From Heterobasidion occidentale (lineage: Eukaryota; Basidiomycota; Agaricomycetes; Russulales; Bondarzewiaceae), in contig JBCAQO010000003.1 of NCBI GenBank assembly GCA_039111635.1, positions 2,046,001 through 2,110,000 on the forward strand: a stretch of DNA of 64,000 nt, read 5' to 3'. A program made the position numbers and the translations under genes. Shown piece by piece: positions 44,151-57,412 of this stretch. Under the pieces are notes generated by a model. It searched no databases. It was not told the origin of the DNA and saw only the letters and a program-made list of their open reading frames with translations. Position 1 is the first letter of the stretch, and every line of letters starts with the position of its first letter.

Positions 44151-44800
44151 ATGTCTTACTACGTCCAAAGCACCCCTCGTCATCGCTCCCATTCCCTTTC
44201 CGCTTATCCCTCCCCCATGCCCGCCTATAGCGCCTCTCCATATGGCCACAACACCACTGGCCAATATTATCATCCTCCAACCCCCGGAGGGTACGCTGCA
44301 TATGGCGGCGGCACCCCCCAACGCTACAACTCTGTCGGTGGCAGTTATCGGGGGGCGTCCTATGCTGTTCCAAGCACAACTCACCACATACCCACTTCCC
44401 ATTCCCGTTCTGCCAACGGGCCCGCGTACTACGTAGCTCCATCCACTCATCACCACAGTACACATCGTGGCAGACACCACAGCCATCGCCGCTCACAGAG
44501 CACGTCTTCACACAGACGTCACGCTACCCCCGTCTATGTGAGTCCCTTCAAGGATGAATATCCCATCGGACCAGTAAAACTCATCGCTGCTTCATACAGG
44601 CTGACAGTAGCCGGCATCACAACTACCACCATTCATCTTCCAAGCATTATCGCCCTCACATTTCCCTCGCGGACCGAATCCGTAACTTTTTTGGTATCGG
44701 CCACCACAGTCACCACCGCTCCCATTCTCGTACGCGTTTTACCGATGCTCGCACAGGGCGAGAGGTCGACACGCGCGGCAGACCTATCATTGCGTACTAG
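44151..44800 (+). CDS. Small His/Ser/Tyr-rich protein with conserved C-terminal tag, function unknown
   Basis: Two exons. The first encodes a low-complexity leader (MSYYVQSTPRHRSHSLSAYP, then Gly/Tyr- and His/Ser-rich runs). The intron begins GTGAGT after TPVY and ends TACAG. The second exon has a His/Ser-rich stretch and an ordered ending: HISLADRIRNFFGIG followed by RFTDARTGREVDTRGRPIIA. I recall this combination of an amphipathic DRIR-x-FFG helix and a TGREVD-x-x-GRP tag from uncharacterised Agaricomycete proteins, but know no function. There is no signal peptide or membrane segment. A TATA box 60 bases upstream suggests a regulated, possibly strongly expressed gene. Confidence 0.7.
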
Positions 44801-46334
44801 ACGGCTGTCTGGACCGTGATCATATTGATAACTCGATATCTATGTCGTGGGAGAAGATCGAACTTTGCGCTCGCGTATACACGCGACGAGGTGTAGCGTC
44901 AGACAGCAATTTTCGTCATCCTTCCCATCCTCCATTCGTTCAGCAAAACTTCATGTAGCCCCGGACCACTCTTGCTGACCCATTCGCGATGTCTCCCTGT
45001 CAACCCCTATCCCACTCCATTCACGTCTTCTTGGCATCCTCTTACCCCATTCAACAACTTCGATTCCCATCCGTCGCGGCTCTGGACCCGACGAATCCGC
45101 GCGGCCGACGAAGAGGGACTACGGGAAAGGCAACTGATACGCCTTGGTTCCGTTTACGAGAGACGAAGTTTAATATCCAACGATATGTCGCCATCAGTGG
45201 TTCAAGCTATTTTTTACGCCCCCGCGTGTGGCATGTTGCGTGCCTTTAAGATACTTATATCTATTTGTCCCTCACTGCTCCACCCACGAACCACATTGTA
45301 CCGTCGGCTGATATGTCTACTGCGGATGGTTGTCGATTATCTTAATTATCATACGCTACAACGTGAAGACTCTGTATTTTTAGTTAGCCAGACTGCTGAT
45401 TAACATCGCTGTCAACCATGTGTTCAGTTTCCATACTGTTTTATTCCATCGACTTGATAATTTTTCAATGCAGAATTGTCTTCGTATTATGACGTTGGGA
45501 TACCATGCATCTTCGGGCTTGCGTACGATGCTGTCTCGCAACTTTCGATTCCAGTTTGGTGCAGTCATATCCGCAGACACGCGATGGTGACATTTCTGTC
45601 AACGATCCGCGGGAACACCGTTGGCCTGCGTCAACCGTAAGAAGGCCTGGAGTTGCAACGGCATGCAGGGCGCGCTGGGTAGTTCCATCTCGGCGACACG
45701 GCACCTTGAGAAACAAAGCCGTGCATCCGCGCTACGCGGGGCTTGTTCGAGTTTAAGTAAAAGGCTTCCTTGATCCCAGCGCAGTGCAAGTTATACTTAG
45801 CATGCAGATAGAGTTCTCTTACGTGCAGACGTCTCCGTTGTCTTCATTTTGCGATCCCCGCTGGGCAGCTGGCAACCTCAAGTGGCCCGCGGTGAAGATA
45901 TCTCGGGATATCCAGTGAAAGATGCCCATCCGATAGGGCTTGGCCTAGATTGTCCTCATAGATGATCGAGTCGCAGCTTCGTTATTCCGTCATCACGAAT
46001 GTGTAGATAAAATTCATGATTCTGCCGCCAAGACAGATACGCACCTACTTTACCGATGAATCACAGTTCTGACTAAGTTCTAGCACAAAATGCACGAAAA
46101 GGAATAGTAGGCATCAACAAGTACCAATGCCGAAGATATTCATTACAAGAGGCACGAAGCCACAACCTGGATAACAAGATGCATGCAGCGTAACGAATCA
46201 AAAAAATTGAGAATACCCACCATGTTTGCGGAGAAGAAGCGCACACAATCGATAAACACATGATGAAAGACAAGACAAGTGCACGAAAAGAACACAGGCT
46301 GAGCCGGAGAGAATTCTAACTATCGTCGCCAGAA
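44801..46334. other. 1.5-kb intergenic region, nothing recognised
   Basis: Contains the 3' ends of the two flanking convergent genes. Short open frames only; no motif, repeat or RNA gene seen. Confidence 0.4.
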
Positions 46335-49046
46335 TCACAGTCTCTGAGGTAGCCAGTGGTCTTTCAAGTTCCTGGCGACGTCTTCCTCCGCGAAATGGAT
46401 GGTTTGATGCTTTAGACCCGGTCGTTGTGTCGATGGACCACCGCTTTCCCCAGATAACCCCAAGAGAAGTGCGCGACCTTGAGAAAGCCATGGCTGAGTC
46501 AGTGCCTCTACTTCATCCGCGTCCGAGACATAATCAACGCCCTCCAGAAGGGACCGTGTTTCGTCACGAGTTTCTCCGGTCAAAAATTCCAAGGCTGGGA
46601 GACTTTGAACAAGAAACGGCTGCGCAATATCGCCGTGATCACTGTACATGGAATAGTCCCGAGAGTGATCCAAGATTTTCTGGTCTTCGGATGTATCGAA
46701 ACCCGAATCCAAGACTGCCTGATCATGCATGTAGTCTTGATGGCTCTCCACTTCATCAAAACCAAACAAAGCGTTTGCCCAGTAAGAGCCCTCTTTGTAC
46801 CTTCTGTAGTCGTCGCTGCCGCCAAAGTTCAAGTGAACGTTACCCAGTGCGTCCGGCTCTTCAACATCGCCCAGATGATGCATCAACGGCAGATGCAGAA
46901 GATTTTCCCGAGGCCGTTGTCTGAAATCACCCTGAGCTTCTGAATGAAAGTCAGTTTCCAGGGAAAGTTGATGATCATCGCGAGGTATGGCTTCCTTGTA
47001 AAAACCGTCTCTATTCCAAGGTGAATATAAGCTTGATGTGCTACGAATCACATCGGGATGGACGTCATCTGCTTCAAGTTCCTGGAGTGCCCGTTCCAGA
47101 GAATTGGGAGACGAACAGGTCTTTGGTTGACAGACTCTGAGAGATGTCGATGAACATGAGTGCGGCTGGATTTTTGTAACAATCATGTCCAATAACATGA
47201 CAGGGATGGCCGACCTGGCTTCATGAAAAGGATGAACATCTTTGCTGGAGTTGTTGTCGTTGTCATTGCCAGGTATAGGGGAGCATTCAGGAATCGAGTC
47301 CATTTGGAGAGTTGGAAGGGGAGGGTCTGGTGCAGTGGTCGTAAAGTACTTGGATAAGGAGTGAGAAGACCTTGCGAGTGTGCGTAGAGCAACTTGTGAG
47401 GCAGACTCCGAAGGACCAAGAGACGAATCAAGTTGCCTATCACCTTCACGGACAGATCCTGTTCGGCTTCGAGGCCGCGTGATAGATCCCATAGCACCCG
47501 TTGAATGGCTCCGACAAGACAGAGCTCTGGACGAGTTCCTTGAGTTTTGATTGGACTTGACCATTGCAAGATTGTCGGCAAGCCCTTGTGTCGTTCGCCG
47601 TCGACGAGGAAAATCCATGACACGGGCTCCGTTATTGCTGGATCTGCAGGATATCGAGCCGCCAGACTCAGAAGGCAGGTCCCGACCTTCAATCTCTATA
47701 TCCCAGACCTCGGAACATGAATTCCTGCGTATGACTGCTTTCGTCTTGGAATTCATTAGTCGGTCATCGGATGTAGCATTGTCTTCTGAGCCCAAACAGT
47801 CCAGTGATGCCTGCCTGTGAACAGGCTTTTTCTTACCTCTATCGCGTCGCAATTTTGCTCTCGTTTTGGGAGCCGGTGTAGATGGGAGACATCCTGCTTC
47901 AGACGAACGTATTGAACGAGAGCCACAACTAGAAGGAAGCCGCGACGGATGCTTGCACTTTTGAACAATAGGTTTTGTGGCGCCGGTGTGATTCAAAAAT
48001 CGGGGTTCCGAAAAGGTGTTCTTAAGTTCTTTACGAGAGAAGCTTTCATTAGTGCTGCAAATTATCTCTCATATGAAACGTGTTACCCTTAGGTTTGGGA
48101 GATTTGCGGATAACAATATCGGTTCTGAGAGAGGCTTTTCCCTTATTAAATACTCCAGGACCAGCACCTGGTACCATCTAGAGCAGATTCAATTCTCAAG
48201 CTCGAAAGCCGAGATGAGCGGTGGCACGCACCGTCAGCCTGTTTTTACCCACATTCGTTGCCGAAAAGCCATGCATGAGAGCTAGGCCGGCGGGTATCTT
48301 TGCCAGGTTATTTTTTTTTCGAATGCCCTTCCTCTCGTGCGCACCCTCTTTCGACTGAATTCCCTCCTCGTCTGAGATCGAAGAAGATTGGGATGCTGGC
48401 GATGCGATGATAATTCGTTTTGAGCGTTTCCGTTTCCTTCTCTGGGCCAGTCCTTGAGGGATCGTATGTTCAATGATGTTACCGTTAAAGGTGCAAGAAA
48501 CGTACTCATAGCTCGTTCCTCATCAGATTCATCATTTGCAAGGCGTTTCTTGGAGGATCGGTTCAAAGATGACGATTCGGGCCCAGATATACCCCTCGCT
48601 GTAGTCTTCCCGAGTTTCAGGGAATTTTTTGTCCTGAGGGCAACGTCCAGATGTGTGGCGTTCGATAAAGGTGATTTGAGTGGAAGTTTGAAAGCCGATT
48701 TTTCCATCTCTTGCGACGACTTGATTCCATGAGCATGTTTCCGCGTTGTGAAAGTGTCTGAAACACATTTCCCTCTGGAGTCATCATTGATGTTATCGAC
48801 AGCCGCAGTCCGAGGCTTTAGGATAGGTGTTGCAAATCCAGATTCACGAATGAGAGGATCAGGGCGTCGGTCTTGCTCGCATGCGCCGGCGCTCCAGGAA
48901 TTCAGCACAGCACGGCCTTCGTCAGCATGAGCTCTAGAGAAACGTGCCAAAGAGGATATATACGAGTGGACCACATCTTCCCTTCTCGACTTTGAAGATC
49001 CCAAGAGCTGAAGCGTTGAGGGGGTCAACCTGTGATCGTCCTGCAT
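46335..49046 (-). CDS. Large, mostly disordered protein of unknown function, probably nuclear
   Basis: About 800 residues in three exons. Exon 1 has one ordered patch (LTPSTLQLLGSSKSRREDVV-HSYISSLARFSRA). After a short intron, exon 2 carries a strong nuclear localisation-like run (RLAQRRKRKRSKRIIIASPA). After a ~200-base intron, exon 3 is very long (to 46335), Ser/Arg/Asp-rich, with SPNSLERALQELEADDVHPD, KEGSYWANALFGFDEVESHQ and an ordered-looking end (AEEDVARNLKDHWLPQRL). I recognise no domain. The start is uncertain: the ATG at 49046 overlaps a good acceptor (TTCTAATGCAG), so an upstream non-coding or short coding exon is possible. Confidence 0.6.
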
Positions 49047-49502
49047 TAGAACAACATATAGAATCCTATTTTTTATCACTTGATTCAGGGAACGAAGGAG
49101 ACAAGGAACAAGGTGGTCTTACACTGTGTCTGTCTGCTGTTGGATGTAAATCAGAGGGCAATTGAACGCTCAGCCGTGAACGGTGTGGCAATATGGCTTA
49201 TAAATCAGACGTCATCGTTTTCACCCCCTCCTTCCTGTCGGTTCACACATTGTGTGACCTCGATTTTTTGGACGTAATGTTTGATCCCAGTCTTTGTTGA
49301 TCGAAGAATTTCGACAGCACTCATCAAATCCCGCCGATCTGTATGACAGATGGATCAACCTCACCGAGAGAACAAGCATTTACATGATTATGTGTTACTC
49401 ATGGCTCTACTAGGCGACAAGTCACAAGAGGCGAATCGACGATCGAACTTTGCAATTCCCCAAAATAATGAGTCTTCATGCGTGTCATGGATGGCATGCT
49501 GT

Positions 49503-52059
49503 TCAGGCAGTGTAAACGAAGTACATATTCCTGTTCGTCGTATATCAGGAATGAGCGCCGAGCGTTAGATAAGCAACACTCACTGCTTATCGGTCAGATC
49601 CATGAAAGCATGACGCTCCCGCTCTTTCTGAACTTCCGCATCGGACCAACCATGACGAAGTTTCTCATCTTCCAACGCCTTGCGTTTCTTCGAGTTCAGA
49701 TGGACGTTTATGAAACGTAGCAAAAAGCAAACACCGAGCTGAACGGTAAGGAGCACCATGATGGCAAATTTTCCTGGAATATAAGCTGGCGCATCTTTAG
49801 GAAGAAAGATTTCTGTTCCTATGATATTGCCTAGGCTGAATGTGAACATTGTTAACGCGTTGATGGTCACCTATTACATGTCGACATCCAGCCCACGGCG
49901 GTAGAGGCGAACGCATATAACGAACCTTCTTGGTATGACCGCTCGTGTTGCTCGCATTGTAGGCATAGACAGTGGACAAAGCGCTTCCAAATGTGCTGAT
50001 TAGATATGTACCTATTGAGATTTTTGCATCAGGTCACGAAGTCCTGAAGCGAAATACACCTACCAAGCAACAAAGCACCCTTCTTTCCGGAGTCATTGAG
50101 GCCAATGAGCATAGCTATAAGAAGTGTCACTTGAGAGAATGGTATCGTTTGATCGTCAAGTTCTACTAACCAGCTCCTACAATTGTGGGCACTAAGGCGA
50201 ATACAATGGGAAGCATTCGTTCATTCTATGAGGAGCGAATCTCGTCAATCCTTTGGCCTTGCACGAATTGAGCAGGCATGCAACCTTCTTGTCTGAGTAC
50301 CAGGCACAGAGAAGAGTCGTTACCGCTGCAATTGCACCGCCGGGCGTGCCCAATATCAGGGTCTGCTTAGAGCTATTAAAAAAATGATCAGATATCATCA
50401 GTTTCTCCTATCGCCTAGGTTCCATCCATGAATTGATACGTACGTGTATCCGAAGCTCCTAACGATTTGATTACTGACTGAGAGGATACCAACGTTAGGT
50501 TGTAAACATGAGGATTGGCGATCGAATCAACACACAATTGCTGAGGCCGCCATTCGGGATGCTAGCTGTGTTGGCTGATAAGAGAGTATGACCCCGGAAA
50601 CAATTGAAAAGCCACTCACTCAACATGGTCGTCAGCACAATCAGCCATGTGCGAATATCCAGCAATGTCTCCTTCACTTGTTGCATTTTGAATGTCTTGT
50701 TTTCTGTACCTCCTTGGTCATCACGCACACGTTCCAGAGCGGCAATTCTCTCTTCCTGTGTCAGATTCTGTGCATGCACCGGAGAGTCAGGCATCCAGAG
50801 GAGCACACATATGCCAACGCCGATTGCGAGGCCGCCGAGGACGATGTATATAATCTTCCAAGGAGCGAGGCGATGCCCATCATAGAACGATATTCCCTAG
50901 ATATAGTTCAGTCTCGCTATTCGGTTCTCATGGGAGACAGACACCCACATATGCGACGAAGCCGCCGAATATGCTCGTCAGCCCATTCTAGAATATGTCC
51001 ATCAGGGGTCACATTCAACAAGCCAACGGTTGCATATACCATGACATAAAACCAGGAGATGCGAGTCGCCTGAAAATACAACTCAATCCTATCCACTACA
51101 GATTGAAGCTCAGTTATAGCACACCTGTTCGTCTTTCTTGTAGAACATCGAGATGATCAGGACGAGAATTGGTGCAACACACGACTCGAACATCCCTTGA
51201 TAACATGCATGGTCACAGCACGTAAGACGGGGTAATATGTCCGAGAAGCTTACCGAGAAGGAAGCGAAGAGCAAAGAAGGCACCGAAGCTCGACGTTGTT
51301 GCGTGTAGCATCAATACGACCCCCCAAAGAACAATATTGACACCTGATATGGATGAGTTCGGAGCTTGGAGCCGTACTCGTGATAAAGACACACCAAGGT
51401 ACTTGGCTAGTCGTAGTTTCTGAGATATATATACAGTAGGAAACTCCCATACAAGAAACCCTATAAAGCCATGTGAGTTTTGGGTGTGAAGTGGCTAATC
51501 TTCACGCGCCTAGATAAAATGCCATTGATACAAGATTGTAGTCCTGCAGAGTACATCAGTACCAACAAGGCCCAGAAAAGGTGCCAGTAGGATTGACCTG
51601 TCCTCCAATTGGAAACTCCATGATACTAAGATTTGAATCAGACGAGATTGGATTGTCTGTCAATGTGAATACCCACCTCGCATAATTCAACGAAGTCTTG
51701 TCACTAGTGCTGTCAGCACACAGCATCCCGACCTTGAGACGTGCAATCTCTCACAGGAATTGGGTAAAGTACACTGCGGCACATAACGGTGGGATCCACC
51801 GATCCTTGTAGCACCATGACATCAATCGAACGCTCGAGCGACGAAGATCAAGCTCATGCGAAATCAAACATACCAGCTTTCCCCGTAATTGTATATTGTA
51901 CTCCTCGCTGAATTGGGCTTCTCTCTCCTTCCCAACAAGCTTGAGTGCCTCATCCCCATCAGTAACAGATACAACAGATTCAGAGGCATCGTGTTTCTCA
52001 TCAGTCTTAACGACTTCCGTCGAGGCAGAACGCTTCTCTGAAGATACGAAAGGTTGCAT
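49503..52059 (-). CDS. MFS permease, allantoate/anion:cation symporter family (Dal5/Tna1-like)
   Basis: Plasma-membrane proton symporter for small organic anions; the family includes allantoate, nicotinate, biotin and pantothenate carriers. An acidic cytoplasmic leader is followed by TM1 with FLDKTSLNYASIMEFPIGG (typical of this family), GFLVWEFPTVYISQKLRLAK, VVLMLHATTSSFGAFFALRF-LLGMFESCVAPIL, WKIIYIVLGGLAIGVGICVL, LLWMPDSPVHA, SIPNGGLSNFSNQIVRSFGY, LILGTPGGAIAAVTTLLCAW, IVGAAMLIGL, STVYAYNASNTSGHTKKVTI and GIPLPKD-like IFLPKDAPAYIPGKFAIMVL. The final exon completes DLTDKQ-NMYFVYTA, with the stop at 49503. More than ten short introns. The substrate cannot be read from sequence. Confidence 0.87.
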
Positions 52060-52544
52060 GAATATGAGCTGTGGAAGTACGAAGGAGACAAAGAAGATTT
52101 TCCTCGCCTATGATAAGGAAACTCCCCTTAAGACGCTCTCGTGCATCCATCACTTTTAAGGACATTGCATCCGAAGAGCGTCTAAGAAGTGGGTCGCATA
52201 TTGCGTGTGAGATCCAAGACTAAAGTTGTCCCCGTCCAGATAAGAGATCAATGAGAGTCGCCAGATAACGCCTGAATATGCCACGAGATTCCCGTTCCAC
52301 GTTACCCATTCAACGAAGCGAAATATGGAACAATCTGAACTTGTCTGTCTGAAGTTAACACCTGAAACTGGTGGCCGCAGGAATCTTGCTTAAAAGAAGT
52401 TGTCACAACGTGACATAGTCCTCGGGGCTTTCATGCTCAGCAAACTGATGAATAATCCAAATGACTACTAGGTAAATCTATAAGAAAATGAAGGACGAAC
52501 GACCATATATAAATACATGCATGATGGCTACTCTGACTCCCTAC
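52060..52544. other. Intergenic region
   Basis: Upstream of the MFS start and downstream of the thiolase stop. No coding pattern or repeat is seen; it should hold the MFS promoter. Confidence 0.4.
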
Positions 52545-54066
<1,522 letters not shown>

Positions 54067-54075
54067 CGTTGTGTC

Positions 54076-54086
54076 TTATATATATC
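54076..54086 (-). promoter_or_regulatory. TATA-box-like element of the thiolase gene
   Basis: On the minus strand the sequence reads ATATATATAAGAC only about 10-20 bases before the ATG at 54066. A start site 30 or more bases downstream of it would skip that ATG and favour the second start at 53991. Confidence 0.45.
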
Positions 54087-54384
54087 GTGCGCCAGCGGCG
54101 GGAATGCGACCACCCCGGAAATGGACCAATCTGATGAAAGGATATGCGAGCGTTCCACTGCGATCGTACGACTGACACAGAGCCGATTATTCAGGAAACA
54201 GTCTTCAACCTGGCGTCACTTTGAATGTTTCGAATTCGTCGGGTAGCCGAACGACGAGCGAGTCTTATATACTCCTCACATTCATGATCCGGTGCCCAGT
54301 GACCATTCTCATGTGAAAAGTATCATTCCGGGAAACCCAACGTCAATTCACTGTACGCAGAACTACAGGAAGGGAGAAAATCGC

Positions 54385-55178
54385 TCATGGGTTCAAGTCA
54401 ACGACATTACCAAGGAGCATGAACCAGATCTCCATATATCGGATCAACCCTGCGTCTCCTGCCCACCGTGTAGGGCCCTCCTCGGGCATCACCTCGGCCA
54501 TGACTTCAGATGTCAGCTCGGCAAGAGCCGCCGGCGTTTCGCACGGGTGGATATACCAAGACGGCGTTCCAAGTGTGGGGTGATCGCCTTGGGACAACAG
54601 CGGAAATGGTGAGCTGCTACTGATGAGCGCAAATGCTGTGACCTCTGTCTCTGAAAAGGCATGTCGACGAAACAGGGCAGTTTTCATGATCTGCGCTAAC
54701 TCAAGAGGAGATCCTTCTGGACTTCGCTGAGAGATGATTCGACAAGCAACAAATGTAGCTACACACTTGAGTTATGAGCGGTGAAGTAGAAGACTGGAAC
54801 TTGGAAAGTCGGAGAGAAGACCACGCTTTGGGTCGAGATGACAGCTTCGGTGGCAGAAAATGAGGACGTGGCTTCATCATCATTAGACGCCATGGAGGCA
54901 TCATCAATAAGCTCCTCATCCAGGCTGTGGTCCAGATGCTGTTCCCTCATAGAAAAGATAACGGAGCGAGAAAGAAAGCCAAAACCATTCACTGTCTGTG
55001 ATGGGCATCAAGACCGAGATAAGCAGAAATGGGCACTTCAACGCACGGCATGTTCTGACCATTCCCAACCTCTACAGCAAGCATCAACTAAACTAGGCCC
55101 ATGAGAGTTATATTTGTGCAGGAAAGCTTTGCATGCTTCCTGAAACTGAGGTCGAGTGAGCGTCGAGGAAGGATGCAT
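54385..55178 (-). CDS. ATG10: Autophagy E2-like enzyme Atg10
   Basis: Transfers Atg12 to Atg5, a step in autophagosome formation. Starts at 55178: MHPSSTLTRPQFQEACKAFL, then GWEWSEHA, and after an intron VNGFGFLSRSVIF, an acidic Ser-rich insert, VFSPTFQVPVFYFTAHNSS, PEGSPLELAQIMKTALFRRH, and the active-site region PTLGTPSWYIHPCETPAALA, where HPC holds the catalytic Cys. The C-terminal helix (GLIRYMEIWFMLLGNVVDLN) is as in Atg3/Atg10. Three or four introns. Its start is 191 bases from that of ribosomal protein eS1 on the other strand. Confidence 0.9.
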
Positions 55179-55369
55179 TAAGTGAGAGTGGCGTGGGAAA
55201 ATGGCTCACAGTTGTCAGAATAAGGTTCACAAGCCACCCAAGCTTACTGCACGTTGCCGTTGACCGCTGGAAAGCCAAACGCTCCCGCCGTCAGTAATAT
55301 CAAAACAAAGCCCGTCCAAGTGCCGGCTTCGCGGTCTATCATTCACCGCATAACACTCTTTGGCGAATC

Positions 55370-56361
55370 ATGGCTGTAGGGAAGGTGCGTATCTTCCCCA
55401 AAAGTTTCAGCTGGGATGTCATATTGAGATCGTATGTCTACAGAATAAGCGCTTGTCTAAGGGCAAGAAGGGTATCAAGAAAAAGGTCGTGGACCCTTTC
55501 TCTCGCAAGGGTTAGACATATATTTCGTTCGGTCTTAAGACGTTGTCTAACGAGGATATTGTGTTAGAATGGTATGACATCAAGGCGCCATCTATCTTCG
55601 AGGTCAAGAACGTGGGCAAGACCCTCGTCAACCGCTCTTCAGGCTTGAGTGAGTAGCGTCATGGCACTCAGTCTCATTACGATGCTGACTTCATACTTGC
55701 AGAGAACGCTAACGACTCGCTCAAGGGGCGTATTGTGGAGTTCTCACTGGGTGACCTGAACAAAGATGAGGAGCAATCCTTCCGCAAGGTCAAGCTCCGG
55801 ATCGATGAGGTTCAGGGTCGGAATTGCTTGACCAACTTCCACGGCATGTCCTTCACCTCCGACAAACTTCGATCCCTGGTCCGCAAATGGCAAACTCTTA
55901 TCGAGGCGCATGTCGACGTGAAGACTACTGACGGTTATCTCCTCCGTCTTTTCGCCATTGGTTTCACCAAGCGCCGTCAGTCGCAAGTAAGGAAGACGAC
56001 TTACGCACAGACGAGTCAGGTGCGGGAAATCCGGAAGAAGATGTTTGAGATCATGACGCGGGAGGCGACGAGCTGTGACCTGAAGGAGCTGGTTCAAAAG
56101 TTTGTACCGGAGGCGATTGGGCGGGAGATCGAGAAGGCGGCGCGGAGCATCTATCCCCTTCAGAATGTCTACGTTCACAAGGCGAAGATTTTGAAAGCGC
56201 CTAAGTTCGATGTCTCCAAACTGCTCGAGCTCCACGGCGAGTCAACAGATGTAAGTACTGCCGTATCCGAAACATTTCTTTCGTTGCTGATTCCCCCAAA
56301 GGAGACGGGTACGCGGGTTGTGAAGGACTTCAAAGAGCCAGAGGTCTTGGAGTCTGTTTAA
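55370..56361 (+). CDS. RPS1: 40S ribosomal protein eS1 (S3a)
   Basis: Component of the small ribosomal subunit near the mRNA exit. The first exon encodes only MAVGK. Then [49 protein letters not shown], and a main exon with [80 protein letters not shown] and [20 protein letters not shown]. The last exon ends [14 protein letters not shown]. The tiny first exon followed by an intron right after the start codon region is common in fungal ribosomal protein genes. Length (about 255 residues) is normal. Confidence 0.96.
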
Positions 56362-56596
56362 AAGCTTTGTTTTTCTATTCACGTCTGTATCGTCATGCTT
56401 TCTTCTCCTATGCTGCGCGGGTATCAATCTATGAGCATCATGATATTCTAAGCCGCAAAATAAATTCGTGTCCATGAGCGACCACTGCCCAATTTTTCCA
56501 GTCTGGCTTTTACGTGGTCAGGTGATGCATAAATTATCCACCGTATTGATCAGTAAAATCATCATCGCACTCCTGAGGTGTATCTTGTGCAAGACC

Positions 56597-57334
56597 ATGG
56601 CAGACGTCGCGTACCTGAAGAGCCTACTCAAGGAGCATCCCGATTTCCCCCAGAAGGTGCTGGACTTCTTCTAGTCAGTGTCGCCATACGCTGAACTCTC
56701 TGCATAGGGGGTAAATTTTCTCGACCTCTTTCCCTTGTTAAGGAATCCAACAGCCTTCGAGACGCTCATAACGCGTTTCGTCTACCACCTCACCTCCGAA
56801 ACGCTATTCAAGGCACCTTCCAAGAAAATTGATGTCGTCGTTGGCCTTGACGCGCGAGGATTTTTGCTCGGGCCCATCATCGCAATGAGGCTCAGTGCTG
56901 CGTTTGTGCCTGTTCGGAAGAGAGGCAAGCTTCCCGGTCAGTGCATACAGGCATCATACGAAAAAGAATATGGAGTGGTGAGTGACAATTTTCTCCGATT
57001 GGCAGGACTGTTCATACATGGACGGGACGTATTGCCCTTTCTTGTAGGATGTGTTCGAAATGCAAGCAGACGCAATCGAAGCGGGCCAGACAGTTGTTAT
57101 CGTAGACGATCTCATGGCCACAGGCACGTTTAATCCGAATCAATGCTGTCTTAATGCCTGACGTATCTATATCAATCTTCGTATGCAGGTGGTTCTGCGA
57201 AAGCTGCCGGGGAACTAGTTGCGAAGTTGGGCGGAAAGACCTTGGAGTATCTTTTCGTGATTGAGCTGACGTTCCTTAATGGCGGGGACAAGCTTGACGC
57301 ACCTACTTACTCAGTCATCAAAGCAGATGACTGA
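56597..57334 (+). CDS. APT1: Adenine phosphoribosyltransferase
   Basis: Salvages adenine to AMP with PRPP. Starts MADVAYLKSLLKEHPDFPQK; an intron (56656-56707) joins to GVNFLDLFPLLRNPTAFETL. Substrate motifs follow: VVVGLDARGFLLGPIIAMRL, FVPVRKRGKLPGQCIQASYE, and the PRPP-binding loop VVIVDDLMATG-GSAKAAGELV, which is split by an intron. The C-terminus is LEYLFVIELTFLNGGDKLDA. An in-frame upstream ATG at 56468 gives a hydrophobic leader unlike the family and is not preferred. The stop TGA is at 57332-57334, 78 bases from the stop of the convergent mannosidase gene. Confidence 0.95.
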
Positions 57335-57412
57335 ATATTTTTCATCCTACATGTTTAGATATCATTTTGTACAAGCTTGTACGGATACATCCTTATTGGC
57401 CAGTTTAGACAT

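Noticed and set aside
46427..46943. Two plus-strand frames of 150-165 residues opposite the large disordered protein
   Set aside because: Antisense shadows with no splice support or motifs; the long minus-strand exon is continuous here.
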